A stretch of 64,000 nt of DNA, from assembly GCA_024291935.2 (NCBI GenBank), contig CM044315.1, positions 74,320,385 to 74,384,384 on the forward strand, read 5' to 3'. The position numbers and the translations under genes are program-made. Of this stretch, positions 1-11,361 are shown one piece after another; the first letter of the stretch is position 1, and each line of letters begins with the position of its first letter. This DNA is from Okapia johnstoni (Eukaryota > Chordata > Mammalia > Artiodactyla > Giraffidae). Below the pieces are notes generated by a model. It made no database searches, was not told where the DNA came from, and saw nothing but the letters and a program-made list of their open reading frames with translations.

Positions 1-43
1 GTGATTCACGAAAAGTCAGTTAATTGTCCTCCCAGCTCAATTC

Positions 44-2327
44 AGTCTCAGTTCAGTTCAGTCGCTCAGTTGTGTCTGACTCTTTGAGACCCCATGAATC
101 GCAGCACGCCAGGCCTCCCTTTCCATCACCAACTCCCGGAGTCTACCCAAACCCATGTCCATCGAGTCGGTGATGCCATCCAGCCCTCTCATCCTCTGTC
201 GTCCCCTTCTCCTCCTGCCCCCAATCCTTCCCAACATCAGGGTCTTTTCCAGTGAGTCAACTCTTCGCATGAGGTGACCAGAGTATTAGAGTTCCAGCTT
301 CAACATCAGTCCTTCCAATGAACACCCAGGACTGACCTCCTTTAGGATGGATTGGTTGGATCTTCTTGCAGTCCAAGGGACTCTCAAGAGTCATCTCCAA
401 CACCACAGTTCAAAAGCATCAATTCTTCGATGCTCAGCTTTCTTCACCATCCAGCTGTCACATCCGTACATGACTACTGTAAAAACCATAGCCTTGACTA
501 GACGGACTTTTGTTGGCAAAGTAATGTCTCTGCTTTTATATTCTATCTAGGTTGGTCATAACCTTCCAAGGAGTAAGCGTCTTTTAATTTCATGGCTGCA
601 GTCACCATCTGCAGTGATTTTGGAGCCCAAAAAAATAAAGTCTGACCCTGTGTCCACTGTTTCCCCATCTATTTCTCATGAAGTGATGGGACCAGATGCC
701 ATGATCTTAGTTTTCTGAATGTTGAGCTTTAAGCCAACTTTTTCACTCTCTTCTTTCACTTTCATCAAGAGGCTCTTTAGTTCTTCTTAGCTTTCTGCCA
801 TAAGGTTGGTGTCACCTGCATATCTGAGGTTATTGATATTTCTCCCGGCAATCTTGATTCCAGCTTGTGCTTCTTCCATACCAGCGTTTTTCATGATGTA
901 CCCTGCATATAAGTTAAATAAACACAGTGACAATCTACAGCCTTGACATACTTCTTTTCCTATTTGGAACCAGTCTGTTGTTCCGTGTCCAGTTCTAACT
1001 GTTGCTTCCTGAGCTGCATACAGGTTTCTCAAGAGACAGGTCAGGTGGTCTGGTATTCCCATCTCTTTCAGAATTTTCCACAGTTTATTGTGATCCACAC
1101 AGTCAAAGGCTTTGTTATAGTCAATAAAGCAGAAATAGATGTTTTTCTGGAACTCTTTTGCTTTTTCGATGATCCAGCGGATGTTGGCAATTTGATCTCT
1201 GGTTCCTCTGCCTTTTCTAAAACCAGCTTGAACTTCTGAAAGTTCACGGTTCACAGATTGCTGAAGCCTGGCTTGGAGAATTTTAAGCATTACTTTACTA
1301 GCGTGTGAGATGAGTGCAATTGTGCGGTAGTTTGAGCATTCTTTGGCATTGCCTTTCTTTGAGATTGGAATGAAAACTGACCTTTTCCAGTCCTGTGGCC
1401 ACTGCTGAGTTTTCCATATTTGCTGGAATATTGAGTGCAGCACTTTCACAGCATCATCTTTCAGGATTTGAAACAGCTCAACTGGAATTCCATCACCTCC
1501 ACTAACTTTGTTTGTAGTGATGCTTTCTAAGGCCCACTTGACTTCACATTCCAGGATGTCTGGCTCGAGCTGAGTGATCACACCATTGTGATTATCTGGG
1601 TCATGAAGATCTTTTTTGTACAGTTCTTCTGTGTATTCTTGCCACCTCTGCTTAATATCTTCGCTTCTGTTAGGTCCATACCATTTCTGTCCTTTATCGA
1701 GCCCATCTTTGCATGAAATGTTCCCTTGGTATCTCTAATTTTCTTGAAGAGATCTCTAGTCTTTCCCATTCTATTGTTTTCCTCTATTTCTTTGCATTGA
1801 TCGCTGAGGAAGTCTTTCTTATCTCTCCTTGCTATTCTTTGGAACTCTGCATTCAGATGGGAATATCTTTCCTTTTCTCCTTTGCTTTTCACTTCTCTTC
1901 TTTTCCCAGCTATTTGTAAGGCCTCCTCAGACAGCCATTTTGCTTTTTTGCATTTCTTTTCTATGAGGATGGTCTTGATCCCTGTCTCCTGTACAATGTC
2001 ACGAACCTCTGTCCATAGTTCATCAGGCATTCTGTCTATCAGATCTAGTCCCTTAAATATATTTGTCACTTCCACTGTATAATCATAAGAGGTTTGATTT
2101 AGGTCATACCTGAATGGTCTAGTGGTTTTCCCTACTTTCTTCAATTTAAGTCTGAATTTGGCAATAAGCAGTTCATGATCTGAGCCACAGTCTGCTCCCG
2201 GTCTCATTTTTGCTGACTGTATAGAGCTTCTCCATCTTTGGCTGCAAAGAATATAATCAGTCTGATTTCGTTGTTGACCATCTCTTGATGTCCATGTGTA
2301 GAGTCTTCTCTTGTGTTGTTGGAAGAG
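44..2327 (-). mobile_element. BovB LINE (RTE clade), 5'-truncated
   Basis: The element lies on the minus strand, with its 3' tail (repeated TCAGT units) near position 50. Its body shows the reverse complement of the BovB reverse-transcriptase region, and it aligns by eye with the copies at 42333-44654 and 52264-55508. Homology stops in the stretch that in other copies leads back to the endonuclease domain, so the 5' part is missing. BovB is a horizontally acquired non-LTR retrotransposon abundant in ruminants and mobilises Bov-A/Bov-tA SINEs through the shared 3' end. Confidence 0.93.
787..2327 (-). pseudogene. Broken BovB reverse-transcriptase reading frame
   Basis: Two overlapping minus-strand frames cover the linker (1578-2327) and the RT core (787-1581). 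RT motif A reads FIDYNKAFDCVDH and motif B reads VCQGCRLS. Motif C is LRYAGDTNLM, so the first catalytic Asp of the usual YADD is replaced by Gly. A one-base deletion near 1662 shifts the frame between linker and RT. A stop follows the AES residues after motif C, at the 787 end. The element cannot encode a working protein. The same one-base deletion is seen in the copy at 52264-55508. Confidence 0.9.
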
Positions 2328-2592
2328 TCTACAGTCTACGTTTGTAGAATACCATTCATGCCAGGCACTGTGCCCAGTCATCACATGAAGAGTCCTGTGA
2401 AAAGAAATTTGTCACCCTTACAGATTATGTTATAGAAGGAAGATAGTCCTAAAATAATCTAGCACCCTAGAAGAGGATGCTGTAATTTTCCTCAGGAGAG
2501 CTATTTGCATTTCCCATCCTGCCTATATTGTTATTTCTCTCAATGCTTCTAGCTGTAGCCTCAGAACCCCAATTAGGGTAATGGTAGCAAGA

Positions 2593-2797
2593 AAGAACAT
2601 TACTCAGTTGCGTCTGACTCTTTATGACCCCATAGACTATAGCCTGCTGGGCTCCTCTGTCCATGGAATTCTCCAGGCCAGGATACTGGAATGGATAGCC
2701 GTTCCCTTCTCCAGGGAATCTTCCAACCCAGGGATCGAACCCAGGTCTCCCACATTGCAGGCGGATTCTGTTCCATCTGAACCACCAGGGAAGCCGT
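2593..2797 (-). mobile_element. Bov-tA SINE
   Basis: A tRNA-Glu-derived SINE in reverse orientation: the BovB-like tail is on the left, the Bov-A body is in the middle, and the tRNA-like head with its B-box region is on the right, ending in the complement of the usual GGCTTCCCTGGTGG start. It is flanked by a perfect 12-bp target-site duplication, ATGGTAGCAAGA, at 2581-2592 and 2798-2809, which fixes the boundaries. Confidence 0.93.
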
Positions 2798-2929
2798 ATG
2801 GTAGCAAGAGGAAAGTAAAATAAGAGCATTTAGCTTGCAAAGACTTGTGCCACTTTTGAGGTCCATGACAGTTCCTGGAGCAGATACCTTAGGTCTCTTT
2901 CTCTTTTTATCTGTATAGTCATCTCTTTT

Positions 2930-3022
2930 CTTTCCTCCTTCCCTTAATATATCTGAGGATTCAATAAAATAATAATTAGAAGAATGTCTGGCATATACTA
3001 AGCATTCAGTGGATGTTTACTA
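2930..3022 (+). repeat. Probable MIR 3' end
   Basis: The text resembles the MIR tail (TGTCTGGCATATACTAAGC, then a variant of TCAATAAATGTT). It is short and diverged, so the family call is tentative. Confidence 0.4.
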
Positions 3023-3039
3023 TTACTGTCTATCAAATG

Positions 3040-3350
3040 CCAACATGGTAGTGTTCATGTATGCTGGAAATTCAGAAATTAATAGGACAGTATTCCTGTC
3101 CTCTAAATGCTTGGTCTACTGAGTGAGAGGCATGTGTAAATATATAATTATAATAATACAGTGTGACTAGAACACAGAAGAGAAGCCATTCAACCCAGGG
3201 TGAGGTACCTGGGTTGACACTTACATTGGGCCAGAAAGATAAGGGTGATTTTGCCAAAGGAGGAGTTATAAAGAATATTCCAGGCTGAGGATAAAGGATA
3301 TGCAAAGGCAGAGAAGGATGCAAAGCCAGGTCTGTTCAGGGAGCAGTGAG
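3040..3350 (-). repeat. L2 LINE 3' end, diverged
   Basis: It carries the reverse complement of the L2 3' signature (variant of CCCTGCCCTCATGGAGC followed by a shared tail), then purine-rich text matching the region before it in L2. The bases from 3350 to 3600 hold nothing I recognise. Confidence 0.5.
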
Positions 3351-3619
3351 AGGGCTAGAGCATAGGGTGTGAGGAAGGGGAAAGTGGGAAATGAAGCTGA
3401 TAAAGTAATTGAGGGCTCCTATGCTAGGAAGTTTAGACTATCCTGAGGGTGTGGGAAAGTCAATGAAGGTTAGGAAAAAGGAGTATTATACTGTGATTTA
3501 TATTTTAGAAAGGTGAGTCTTTGACATTGTGCTTTCAACAATAAAAATTTGATAATAGCCATACATAACTACAAAATCTCCATAGAAATAGTGTCCCAAA
3601 ATCATTTGTCTCTCTCTTT

Positions 3620-4970
3620 TAGATGAAATTTAAAACACTTTTTAAAAGTAGAACTAGTTTAACAACTACCATTTTACTTTTCTACTTCCAGTTTGTATGT
3701 CAACACTTGGTATAACTAGTCTCTTTTAACTCTAGATATTCTAATATGTTTTTGGTGGTGCCTCATTGTAGTTTTGATTTGCATTTTCCCAATGACTAAT
3801 GAGGTCAAGCACCTTTTCATGTGATTACTTGCTACCTATATCTTTTTTAATAAAATGTTTGTAAATCTTTTGCCTATTTTTAAAATTGTGTTCTTTATTT
3901 TATATTTAAATGAGTTTTTTATAAGCTCTAGATACACGTCCTTTATTTGATATGCAATTTTCAAAGATTTTTCTTCCAGTTTGTGGCTTAATTTTCATTA
4001 TCATTTTCAACTGTCTTTAGTACTGCAGAAGATTTTAGTCTTGATGAAATTCAATTTAGAATTTTTTCTTTTATTCTGTTTTTGCATCATATCTAAGAAA
4101 TATTGACTAACCAAGGTCACTATTTTCTCCTATGTTTCTTCTCAAAGCATTATACCTTTAGATAGTATGCTTAGGTCTGTGATCCATCTGAGTTAAATTT
4201 CATAATTTGTATAAAGTAGGGACTAAAGGGTTTTTTTGTTTTTCTGGGAGGTAAAAGAATATATAGATATTCAGTACTTGTGGCACTGTTTGCTAAATTA
4301 CCTTTGCTTGTGTAGGTATGTATCTAGACTCCATTCCATTTTATTATTCTTTTGTCTGTCTTATACTAATGCCACACGCAATTACTTTAGCTTTATAATG
4401 AATCTTGAGATCAGGTAGTGTAAGTCCTCTAGTGTTCCTCTTTCCATTGTTGTTTTGGCTGTTCTAAGTCCTGTGCATTTCCATATGAGTTCTATAATCA
4501 GTTTGTGAATTTCTTGAAAAAAATAATATTGCTTGTATTTTTATTAGCATTGCATTGAATCTAATTTAGAGAAAATTGACATATAAAACATTAACTCTTT
4601 TAATCCATAAAAAGGTTATATGTCTCCATTTATTTAGGTTGTCTTTAATTTCTCTCAGAAATGTTTTAGTTTTTCAGTGTACATCTTTTTTTCAAAGTTA
4701 TTCCTAGATATTTCATATATTTTATGCTACTATAAGTGGCATTTTAAAAATTGTAAGTTCTGATTATTTGTTGTTAGTGTATAGAAGTACGATTGCTTAT
4801 TGTATGTCAATTTTATATCCTGCATTGTTACCAAAATCACTTATTAGTTTTAATAGGTTTTGGGTAGAATCCACAGTATTTTCCAGATCCCTAATTGTTT
4901 TATCTGTAAGAGTTTTTCTTCTTCTTTTCATTCTTGATGTCTTTTATTTCTTTTTATTGCCTTTGATTTG
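3620..4970 (-). mobile_element. Ancient L1, 3' part in antisense
   Basis: This is a T-rich antisense copy of the L1 3' end and ORF2. It includes the antisense motif around CTTTTGCCTATTTTTAAAAT, the stretch on calling bases near 4400 (TAGCTTTATAATGAATCTTG), and the region before the RT catalytic core near 4950. It is heavily diverged with no open frame. It joins an oppositely oriented L1 piece at about 4975. Confidence 0.8.
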
Positions 4971-4975
4971 AAAAT

Positions 4976-5255
4976 CAGTCATTGTGTTCAACATTCAGTC
5001 ATCTCAATGGATGCAGAAAAAGCATTAGACAAAAGTTAATCCATTCCTGATAGAAGCTTTCAGTAAATAGGAATAGATTAGAACATGATAAAGGGCATCT
5101 ATTAAAAAACCTGTCAGCTAATGTTTTGCTTACTGGTGAAAGACTGAATATTTTCCTGTTAAGATTAGGAAAGAGCCAGGGATGCCTGTTCCTATCACTT
5201 CTATTCACCACCACCAGACTGGAGATTCTAGCCAGTCTAATAAATGATAACTCAC
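4976..5255 (+). mobile_element. Inverted 5' segment of the same ancient L1
   Basis: The orientation switches to sense L1 ORF2. Translation fragments resemble the RT core (ISMDAEKALDK, then a degraded stretch before the motif B region). The segment ends where the antisense part at 3620-4970 begins in ORF2 coordinates, and its 5' end faces that part. This is the arrangement expected from twin priming, a known L1 insertion by-product. Confidence 0.7.
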
Positions 5256-5577
5256 CCTTTCCCCGCTCCTCTCTAATATTTCTTTTCTCTGAATCTGCCT
5301 ATTCTGGGTACCTATGTAAGTGGAAACAAAATATTTGTCTTTTTGTGTCTGGCTTCTTAGTATAATGTCTTTTAAAGCTTATCTGTATTATAGTATGTAG
5401 TAGAACTTTGTTCCTTTCTATGGCTGAATAATATTCCATTGTGTATATACCACATTTTGTTTATCCATTTGTCCACTGATGAGTATTTGGGTTCTTTCCA
5501 CCTTGTGGCTATTGTGAATAATGCTACTATGAATATGTATTTATTGACCATTTATATATCTTCTTTAGATATATTGG

Positions 5578-5632
5578 TTTATATATATATATGTATAGAT
5601 GTTTATGTCATTTATATATATATAAACGTCTA
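5578..5632. repeat. TA-rich simple repeat
   Basis: Alternating TA runs interrupted by a short spacer; a likely microsatellite inside the L1. Confidence 0.7.
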
Positions 5633-6224
5633 TTCAAATCTTTTGCCCATTTTTGGATTGGATTGTTTGCTCTTGTTGTTGTTGTTGAGTTATAGGAGTT
5701 CTATATGTTAAACTCTTACTAAGTAGATGATTTGCAAATATTTTCTTCCTTTCTGTGGATTGTCTTTTCACTCTCTTTATAATGTCCTTTGATACATAAA
5801 AGTTTTTAATTTTGATGAAATCTGACATATCTATTATTACTTTTTAATGCCTGAGCTTTGTGTCATACAAAAGGAATCATTGCCTTAATCCAAAGTAATT
5901 AAGATTTTTACCTTTATTTTCTAAGAATTTTATAGTTTTAACTTCTTAATTTTAGATCTTTTATTCATCTTTAGTTGCTGTTTTTATATGTGATGTAAAG
6001 TGATGATCCAATCTCATTCTTTCCCATATGGAAATCAGCTTCCCCAGAACCATTTGTTGAAAAAACTCACCTGTCTCCATTGAATGGTCTTGGCATCCCT
6101 ATATGAGGGTTTATTCCTGGGCTCTCTGTTCTATTGCATTGGTTTAGATCAGAAGGTTTTGGTTACTTTAACTTTGTAATAAGTTTTGAAAATGTGAGTT
6201 GTCAAAATTGTTCTCCTTTTTCTT

Positions 6225-6269
6225 TTCTTTCTTTCTTTCTTTCTTTTTTTTTTTTTTTTTTTTTTTTTT
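6225..6269. repeat. TTTC/poly-T simple repeat
   Basis: A short CTTT repeat runs into about 28 consecutive T. It sits inside antisense L1 text and could be an expanded A-tail of a lost insertion or simple slippage. Confidence 0.85.
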
Positions 6270-6960
6270 ACTATTTAGAGTCTCTGAGTTTTCATGTGAA
6301 TTTAGAATGGATTTTTTATTTCTGTAACAAATGCTGTTGAGATACACTCAGTTGTTCCTTATAGAGATTTAAATAGTAAGGGGAAAATGTCTATTAAGTT
6401 ACGCATGAAATGCCCGTTTTCAGTTCTCATTCCTTTGGATAGATCCAGATTTCTGACTGGGCTTATTTTCCTTCTCCTTAAAGGACTTCCTGTAACTTTT
6501 ATTGTAGTACATATGATAGTAGTTAATTCAGCTTCTATATATATTTGAAAAAGTCTTTATTTCACCTTCAATTTTTAAGATATTTTTACTAGGTATAGAA
6601 TTCTAAGTTAACAAGTTTTGTTGTTGGTTTCTTTCAGTGCTTTAAAGATGTTGCTTCACTGTCTTATCATTTGCACTGTTTTGGATGAAAAATCTGATCT
6701 CATCTTTATTTTTTTTCCTATACATACTATGTCTTTTCTCTGATAGATTTTAAGAATTTTCATTTTAATTGATTTTATGCAATTTGGTTATGATGTGCCT
6801 TGCTGTAGCTTTCTTCATTTTCATTTTGTCTCATGTTCATTTATATTCTTGGATCTGTGGCTTTATAGTTATCAAACTCAAAAAAATTTTGGCCATTATT
6901 TCTTAAAATAATTTTTCTTTCCCTATTCCCTGCACCTATTTCCAGCTTCCAATTACACTT

Positions 6961-7889
6961 ATGTTAGATTACCAAAAGTTATCCCATAGATAACTTTTCC
7001 AACTTGCTACCTTGCTTGGGTCCAAAATAAAATCTTCTGGTTCCAACTGGGCCTCGAGGTTACCAAGATGGATAATCTACCTGTCAGGTTCCGTACTACC
7101 TCACTGTTTACAGTGCTGATATTTAATTTCCTCTATATTTCTGGTACTTAGGAATTCTCCTTTGTCCTTTCTTTCTCACATGCTAAGTAATACTTTTTAA
7201 CATTTTTGCCAAATTTTATCTACTATCTCTAAGTATTTATATTGAAAGAATTTTACATTATCTTGGTCCATATCTCCTTAGGGACAGACCAGGATCATTT
7301 CCTTGTTTTCAAAGGCCTACTTATTAAGGTACATTTTAACCTGTGTATTCAGAGGAACAAATAAATACCATATGTATATATGTATGTGGGTATTTGTGTA
7401 TACAGTTGGTTATTATTTGAAACCAGCCTAATCACTATAGCTTGCTTCAATTTGATAATGTGAAATTTTGCATTAGTCCTTGAGAATTAACTGATGATTA
7501 CTAACTTTAAACAAGGAAGAGTAACAAGTTGCACTTAAATTCCATGTCTGGTTCATTTCCTCATTTAAGAACCATTTGATAGCTCATAAAATGTGTTCAT
7601 TGTTTTTAATGGACATTATTTTTGATAAGTTGTGGAGACATCTAATTCGGTGGTCACTGTTTCAGAGATAGAAAACTCTACTGAGCAACCCAGAGAGCCA
7701 CAGTGGGGAAAAGGCATAGGCTTTCAGAAGGAAAAAACTGGGTTTGAATTTGAATTCTAGCACTTCTTTGCAAGTAATTATACTACTCAGAAAAAATATG
7801 CTTATGTAAAAAAATCACTAGTCTAAACAATACTTAGAAGTTCAAGAGCTTCAGATGTAAAACTGGTGAGCACTGATAATTCCACTCAT
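6961..7889. other. Intron sequence, nothing firm
   Basis: I see no gene and no repeat I can name with confidence. A weak MIR-like patch lies near 7700-7800 (GGGTTTGAATTTGAATTCTA, then a degraded second half). Confidence 0.5.
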
Positions 7890-8065
7890 TCATCTACCAA
7901 ATATGTATCGAATGCTTGATATGTATAAGAGAGTAGCCTAGGTGCTATAGAATATATAGAGTCCTTTCCCTTAGGGAGTTTACAGCTCAAGTAGGGAGTA
8001 GTGAGATAGATATACAGATGACTGTGGCACAAAGCAGCATGAGAGCAGTGACAAGTATGCTACAG
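7890..8065 (-). repeat. L2 LINE 3' end, antisense
   Basis: It matches the reverse complement of the L2 tail: a variant of the 'tactatgtgccaggcac' block, then CCTTAGGGAGTTTACAGCTC. Diverged and non-coding. Confidence 0.6.
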
Positions 8066-8094
8066 GTGAAAGGCTCCGGTAGAGGTTATTGCTT

Positions 8095-8217
8095 GTGTTA
8101 GTCACTCAGTCGTGTCCGACTCTTTGTGACCCCATGGATTGTAGCCCACCAGGCTCCTTTGTCCCTGGGATTCTCCAGGCAAGAATACTGGAGTGGGTTG
8201 CCATTTCCTTCTCCAAA
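8095..8217 (-). mobile_element. Bov-tA/Bov-A SINE, truncated
   Basis: Reverse-orientation Bov-A body and tail without the tRNA-like head. It is flanked by a perfect 12-bp duplication, AGGTTATTGCTT, at 8083-8094 and 8218-8229, so the truncation happened at insertion. Confidence 0.93.
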
Positions 8218-8229
8218 AGGTTATTGCTT

Positions 8230-8563
8230 AGTTAGTTCTTATTGCTTAGTTCTGAGCAATCCAGCTTCTCATTTTCCTATAACAGGAAGTATTTTTATAC
8301 TAAGTAGCCCAAGCCATAGATCAGGCAGCACCTGAAACCTGTTCCTAAACCGGATCATCCAGCTGTTCTATCTCCACCTAATCAACAGTGTATTTGTAAT
8401 CACTTTGTCTGATGCATCCCCTGAGATTTAGCAAAGGGACCCTCTGCAAGGACAGTATTTGTAGGACACAGAAGTTCCAAGAGGCACAGTTTATGAAAAC
8501 AAATTTATGCATGAACTGTTAATCACAGTACCTGGAATTGTCCTAAAAGTTTGATTGTAATAT
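8230..8563. other. Intron sequence, nothing recognised
   Basis: No repeat, exon or regulatory element could be identified here. Confidence 0.5.
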
Positions 8564-8780
8564 GGGCTACCCTGGTGGTTCAGTGGTAAAGAATCTCCTT
8601 GCCAGTGCAAAAGATGTGGGCTCAATCTCTGATCTGGGAAGATTCCCTGGAGAAGGAAATGGCAACCCACTCTAGTATTCTTGCCTGAAAAAACCCCATG
8701 GAGAGAGGAGCCTGGCAGACTATAGTCCATGGGGTCACAAAGAGTCGGACACAGCTTAGCAACTGAACAACAACAGCAAC
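8564..8780 (+). mobile_element. Bov-tA SINE
   Basis: Full-length sense copy. The tRNA-like head starts at GGGCTACCCTGGTGG, followed by the Bov-A body (GAAGGAAATGGCAACCCACT) and an AACAACAACAGCAACA tail. The tRNA-like promoter boxes are degraded. Confidence 0.9.
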
Positions 8781-9064
8781 ATAGGATAATGGGGGGAAAG
8801 GGTAAGCAACATTCTCTATATCCCCAAATTGGAAATGACTGTGAGTAGGACCATTGGAGAGGCAAGTATAAGATCTACAAGACAGAAAAAAAATGGATGA
8901 TAGTCATTCAGAAGCAACTACCAAACATGCAAGAAGCTATGACCATGATGAATTTAGGAAAATTGACCCTGAGCCACATGCCTGAGCCAGTCCTTCTGTC
9001 TCCCTGTCTGATACTCAGGGACAGTGTGAGTAAGGAAAGGAACATCGAATTACCAGGGGAGAGG

Positions 9065-9190
9065 AGAGGAAAATATTGCTGATCTGGATTCAAATCTAAG
9101 TTCTGCCACTAACTTAATGGTCTTGTGTAAATTATTTACACTTATGTGATTTCAGTTTCTTTATCTGTATACTGGTCTCTTATATTTCTA
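9065..9190 (+). repeat. MIR SINE
   Basis: Recognisable MIR core in sense: GATTCAAATCTAAGTTCTGC, then a variant of the 'gtgaccttgggcaagttactt' stretch and TCAGTTTCTTTATCTGTATA. Confidence 0.75.
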
Positions 9191-9844
9191 AAAATATATG
9201 AAAAGCTGTTGGGATTTTGAGAGATAGAGCCAATGGGACAAGAAGTTTTCCAGGTGGTAAGAGTGACGTTATTTAAGAAACAAAAGGAAAATAATGCAAA
9301 ACTTGAACACTGAACTTGTCACAGTAAATCAGTAGATGCCTAAAATAATGATGAAAGTGGTCCATGTATAATTACCTATGTCTTCCTCTATTAAACTGTG
9401 TCCTGCTTCTGTATTCTATATTCCTGCTTCACACTGCTAGTGTGATGCCTGAAGTAAAATTGGTGCTTAATAAATATTTGTAAGAAAGAAAAAAGGGCAG
9501 AGAAATAGAAGGGAGAAGAGGGGAGAGGGAAGGAAGAAAGTTAGCTGGCTTAGGAAGTCCTGTCACAACAGGTGCCACATTTTATGCCACGGATCCCTGT
9601 GTTTAATGGCCTTTCATATATGCAACAGTCTGTTTTAAAAAAGAGCTGTTCACCTAGAATACTTCTATTATAGACTATATTTGTGCTCAGAGAGCTTTTA
9701 GAAGATCCCTTTGTGGTGTGTGCATAGTGTTGTAACAGGTCATTTCTGCCCAGCTAGTCAATTTCATTGACTCAGATGGAGCTGCTTTGTGAATGGGCTG
9801 TATCATTTTCCTCCCTAATTTTTACAGTAGACAATAAATGTTTT
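9191..9844. other. Intron sequence with a purine-rich patch
   Basis: A GA-rich tract occupies about 9480-9545. A possible L2 or MIR tail (TGGTGCTTAATAAATATTTG) precedes it at about 9460. Nothing else is recognised. Confidence 0.45.
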
Positions 9845-10080
9845 ATGCCTGGAAAGGCAGTTCATTTATTTAACAGATGCTTGTTAAATACCTCCCAAAA
9901 TTTAGGCATTGTGCAAAACACTTGTAATATAAAGGTATGTAATATGGACAAGCTCCCTGCCTTTATGGTGCTTACAGTTGTCATGGGGGACTCTCACATT
10001 AAATAAACAATCATATGACAATACAATTGTGATCAGTGTTTTTAAGGGGAAAGTACAGGATGTTACAAGAGAAATCTAAA
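9845..10080 (-). repeat. L2 LINE 3' end, antisense
   Basis: Reverse-complement L2 tail: a variant of GGCATTGTGCAAAACACTTG, then CCTGCCTTTATGGTGCTTAC and an AAATAAACAA-rich stretch. Confidence 0.7.
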
Positions 10081-10191
10081 CTAATTTGCAGGGATGGGAT
10101 CAAAAAGTATGTTACAGTTAAAATTTTAAGCATCTTAAATATTTCCCTATTTGAAATATTAAAAGATAACTCCCATAGGTTATTGATAATA

Positions 10192-11361
10192 TTCAGTTCA
10201 GTTCAGTCACTCAGTCATGTCCAACTCTTTGCGACCAAATGAACTGCAGCACGTCAGGTTTCCCTGTCCATCACCAACTCCCGGAGTCTACCCAAACCCA
10301 TGTCCATTGAGTCGGTGATGCCGTCTAACCATCTCATCCTCTGTCGTCCCCTTCTCCTCCTGCCCTCAATCTTTTCCAGCATCAGGGTCTTTTCAAATGA
10401 GTCAACTCTTCGCATCAGGTGGCCAAAGTATTGGAGTTCCAGCTTCAACATCAGTCCTTCCAATGAACACCCAGGACTGACCTCCTTTAGGATGGACTGG
10501 TTGGATCTCCTTGCAGTCCAAGGGACTCTCAAGAGTCTTCTCCAACACCACAGTTCAAAAGCTTCAATTCTTCGACACTCAGCTTTCTTTATAGTCCAGC
10601 TCTCACATCCATACATGACCACTGAAAAAACCATAGCCTTGACTAGACGGACCTTTGTGGACAAAGTAATGTCTCTGCTTTTTAATATGCTGTCTAGGTT
10701 GGTCATAACTTTCCTTCCAAGGAGTAAGCGTCTTTTAATTTCATGGCTGCAGTCACCATCTGCAGTGATTTTGAAGCCCAGAAAAAGAAAGTCAGCCACT
10801 GTTTCCCCATCTATTTCCCATGAAGTGATGGGACTGGATGCCATGATCTTCGTTTTCTGAATGTTGAGCTTTAAGCCAACTTTTTCACTCTCCTCTTTCA
10901 CTTTCATCAAGAGGCTCTTTAGTTCTTCTTCACTTTCTGCCATAAGGGTGGTGTCATCTGCATATCTGAGGTTGTTGATATTTCTCCCGGCAATCTTGAT
11001 TCCAGCTTGTGCTTCCTCCAGCCCAGTGTTTTTCATGATGTACTCTGCATATACGTTAAATAAGCAGAGTGACAATATACAGCCTTGACGTACTCCTTTT
11101 CCTATTTGGAACCAGTCTGTTGTGCCATGTCCAGTTCTAACTGTTGCTTCCTGAGCTGCATACAGGTTTCTCAAGAGACAGGTCAGGTGGTCTGGTATTC
11201 CCATCTCTTTCAGAATTTTCCACAGTTTATTGTGATCCACACAGTCAAAGGCTTTGGCATAGTCAATAAAGCAGAAATAGATGTTTTTCTGGAACTCTCT
11301 TGCTTTTTCGATGATCCAGCGGATGTTGGCAATTTGATCTCTGGTTCCTCTGCCTTTTCTA
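10192..11361 (-). mobile_element. BovB LINE, 5'-truncated
   Basis: Minus-strand BovB whose 3' TCAGT-rich tail is at 10192 and whose truncated end falls within the RT fingers coding region at 11361. It is one of the better-preserved copies here. Confidence 0.93.
10254..11361 (-). pseudogene. BovB RT C-terminal half, long open fragment
   Basis: A 328-codon open stretch (10254-11240) runs from RT motif A/B through the thumb to the normal end of the BovB protein. Motif B is VRQGCILS and motif C is the intact [10 protein letters not shown]. It ends early, after [10 protein letters not shown]. The N-terminal half, including the endonuclease, is lost by 5' truncation, so it cannot act alone. The frame is open by descent rather than as an independent gene, and its start Met is internal. 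Confidence 0.88.

Larger units (their letters stand above)
5265..6960 (-). mobile_element. Ancient L1M-type 3' region, antisense
   Basis: It contains standard antisense L1 3' text such as GGCTGAATAATATTCCATTG near 5421, CAAATCTTTTGCCCATTTTT near 5635, and TTGGATCTGTGGCTTTATAG near 6850. It is AT-rich, diverged and without coding capacity. It lies directly after the inverted L1, so two old L1 insertions are juxtaposed. Confidence 0.75.

Noticed and set aside
10300..10860. A 186-codon + strand frame, with similar ones at 42440-42973 and 36773-37174
   Set aside because: These are the reverse side of BovB thumb-coding sequence. The same antisense peptides recur in every BovB copy in reverse orientation, so they are shadow frames.
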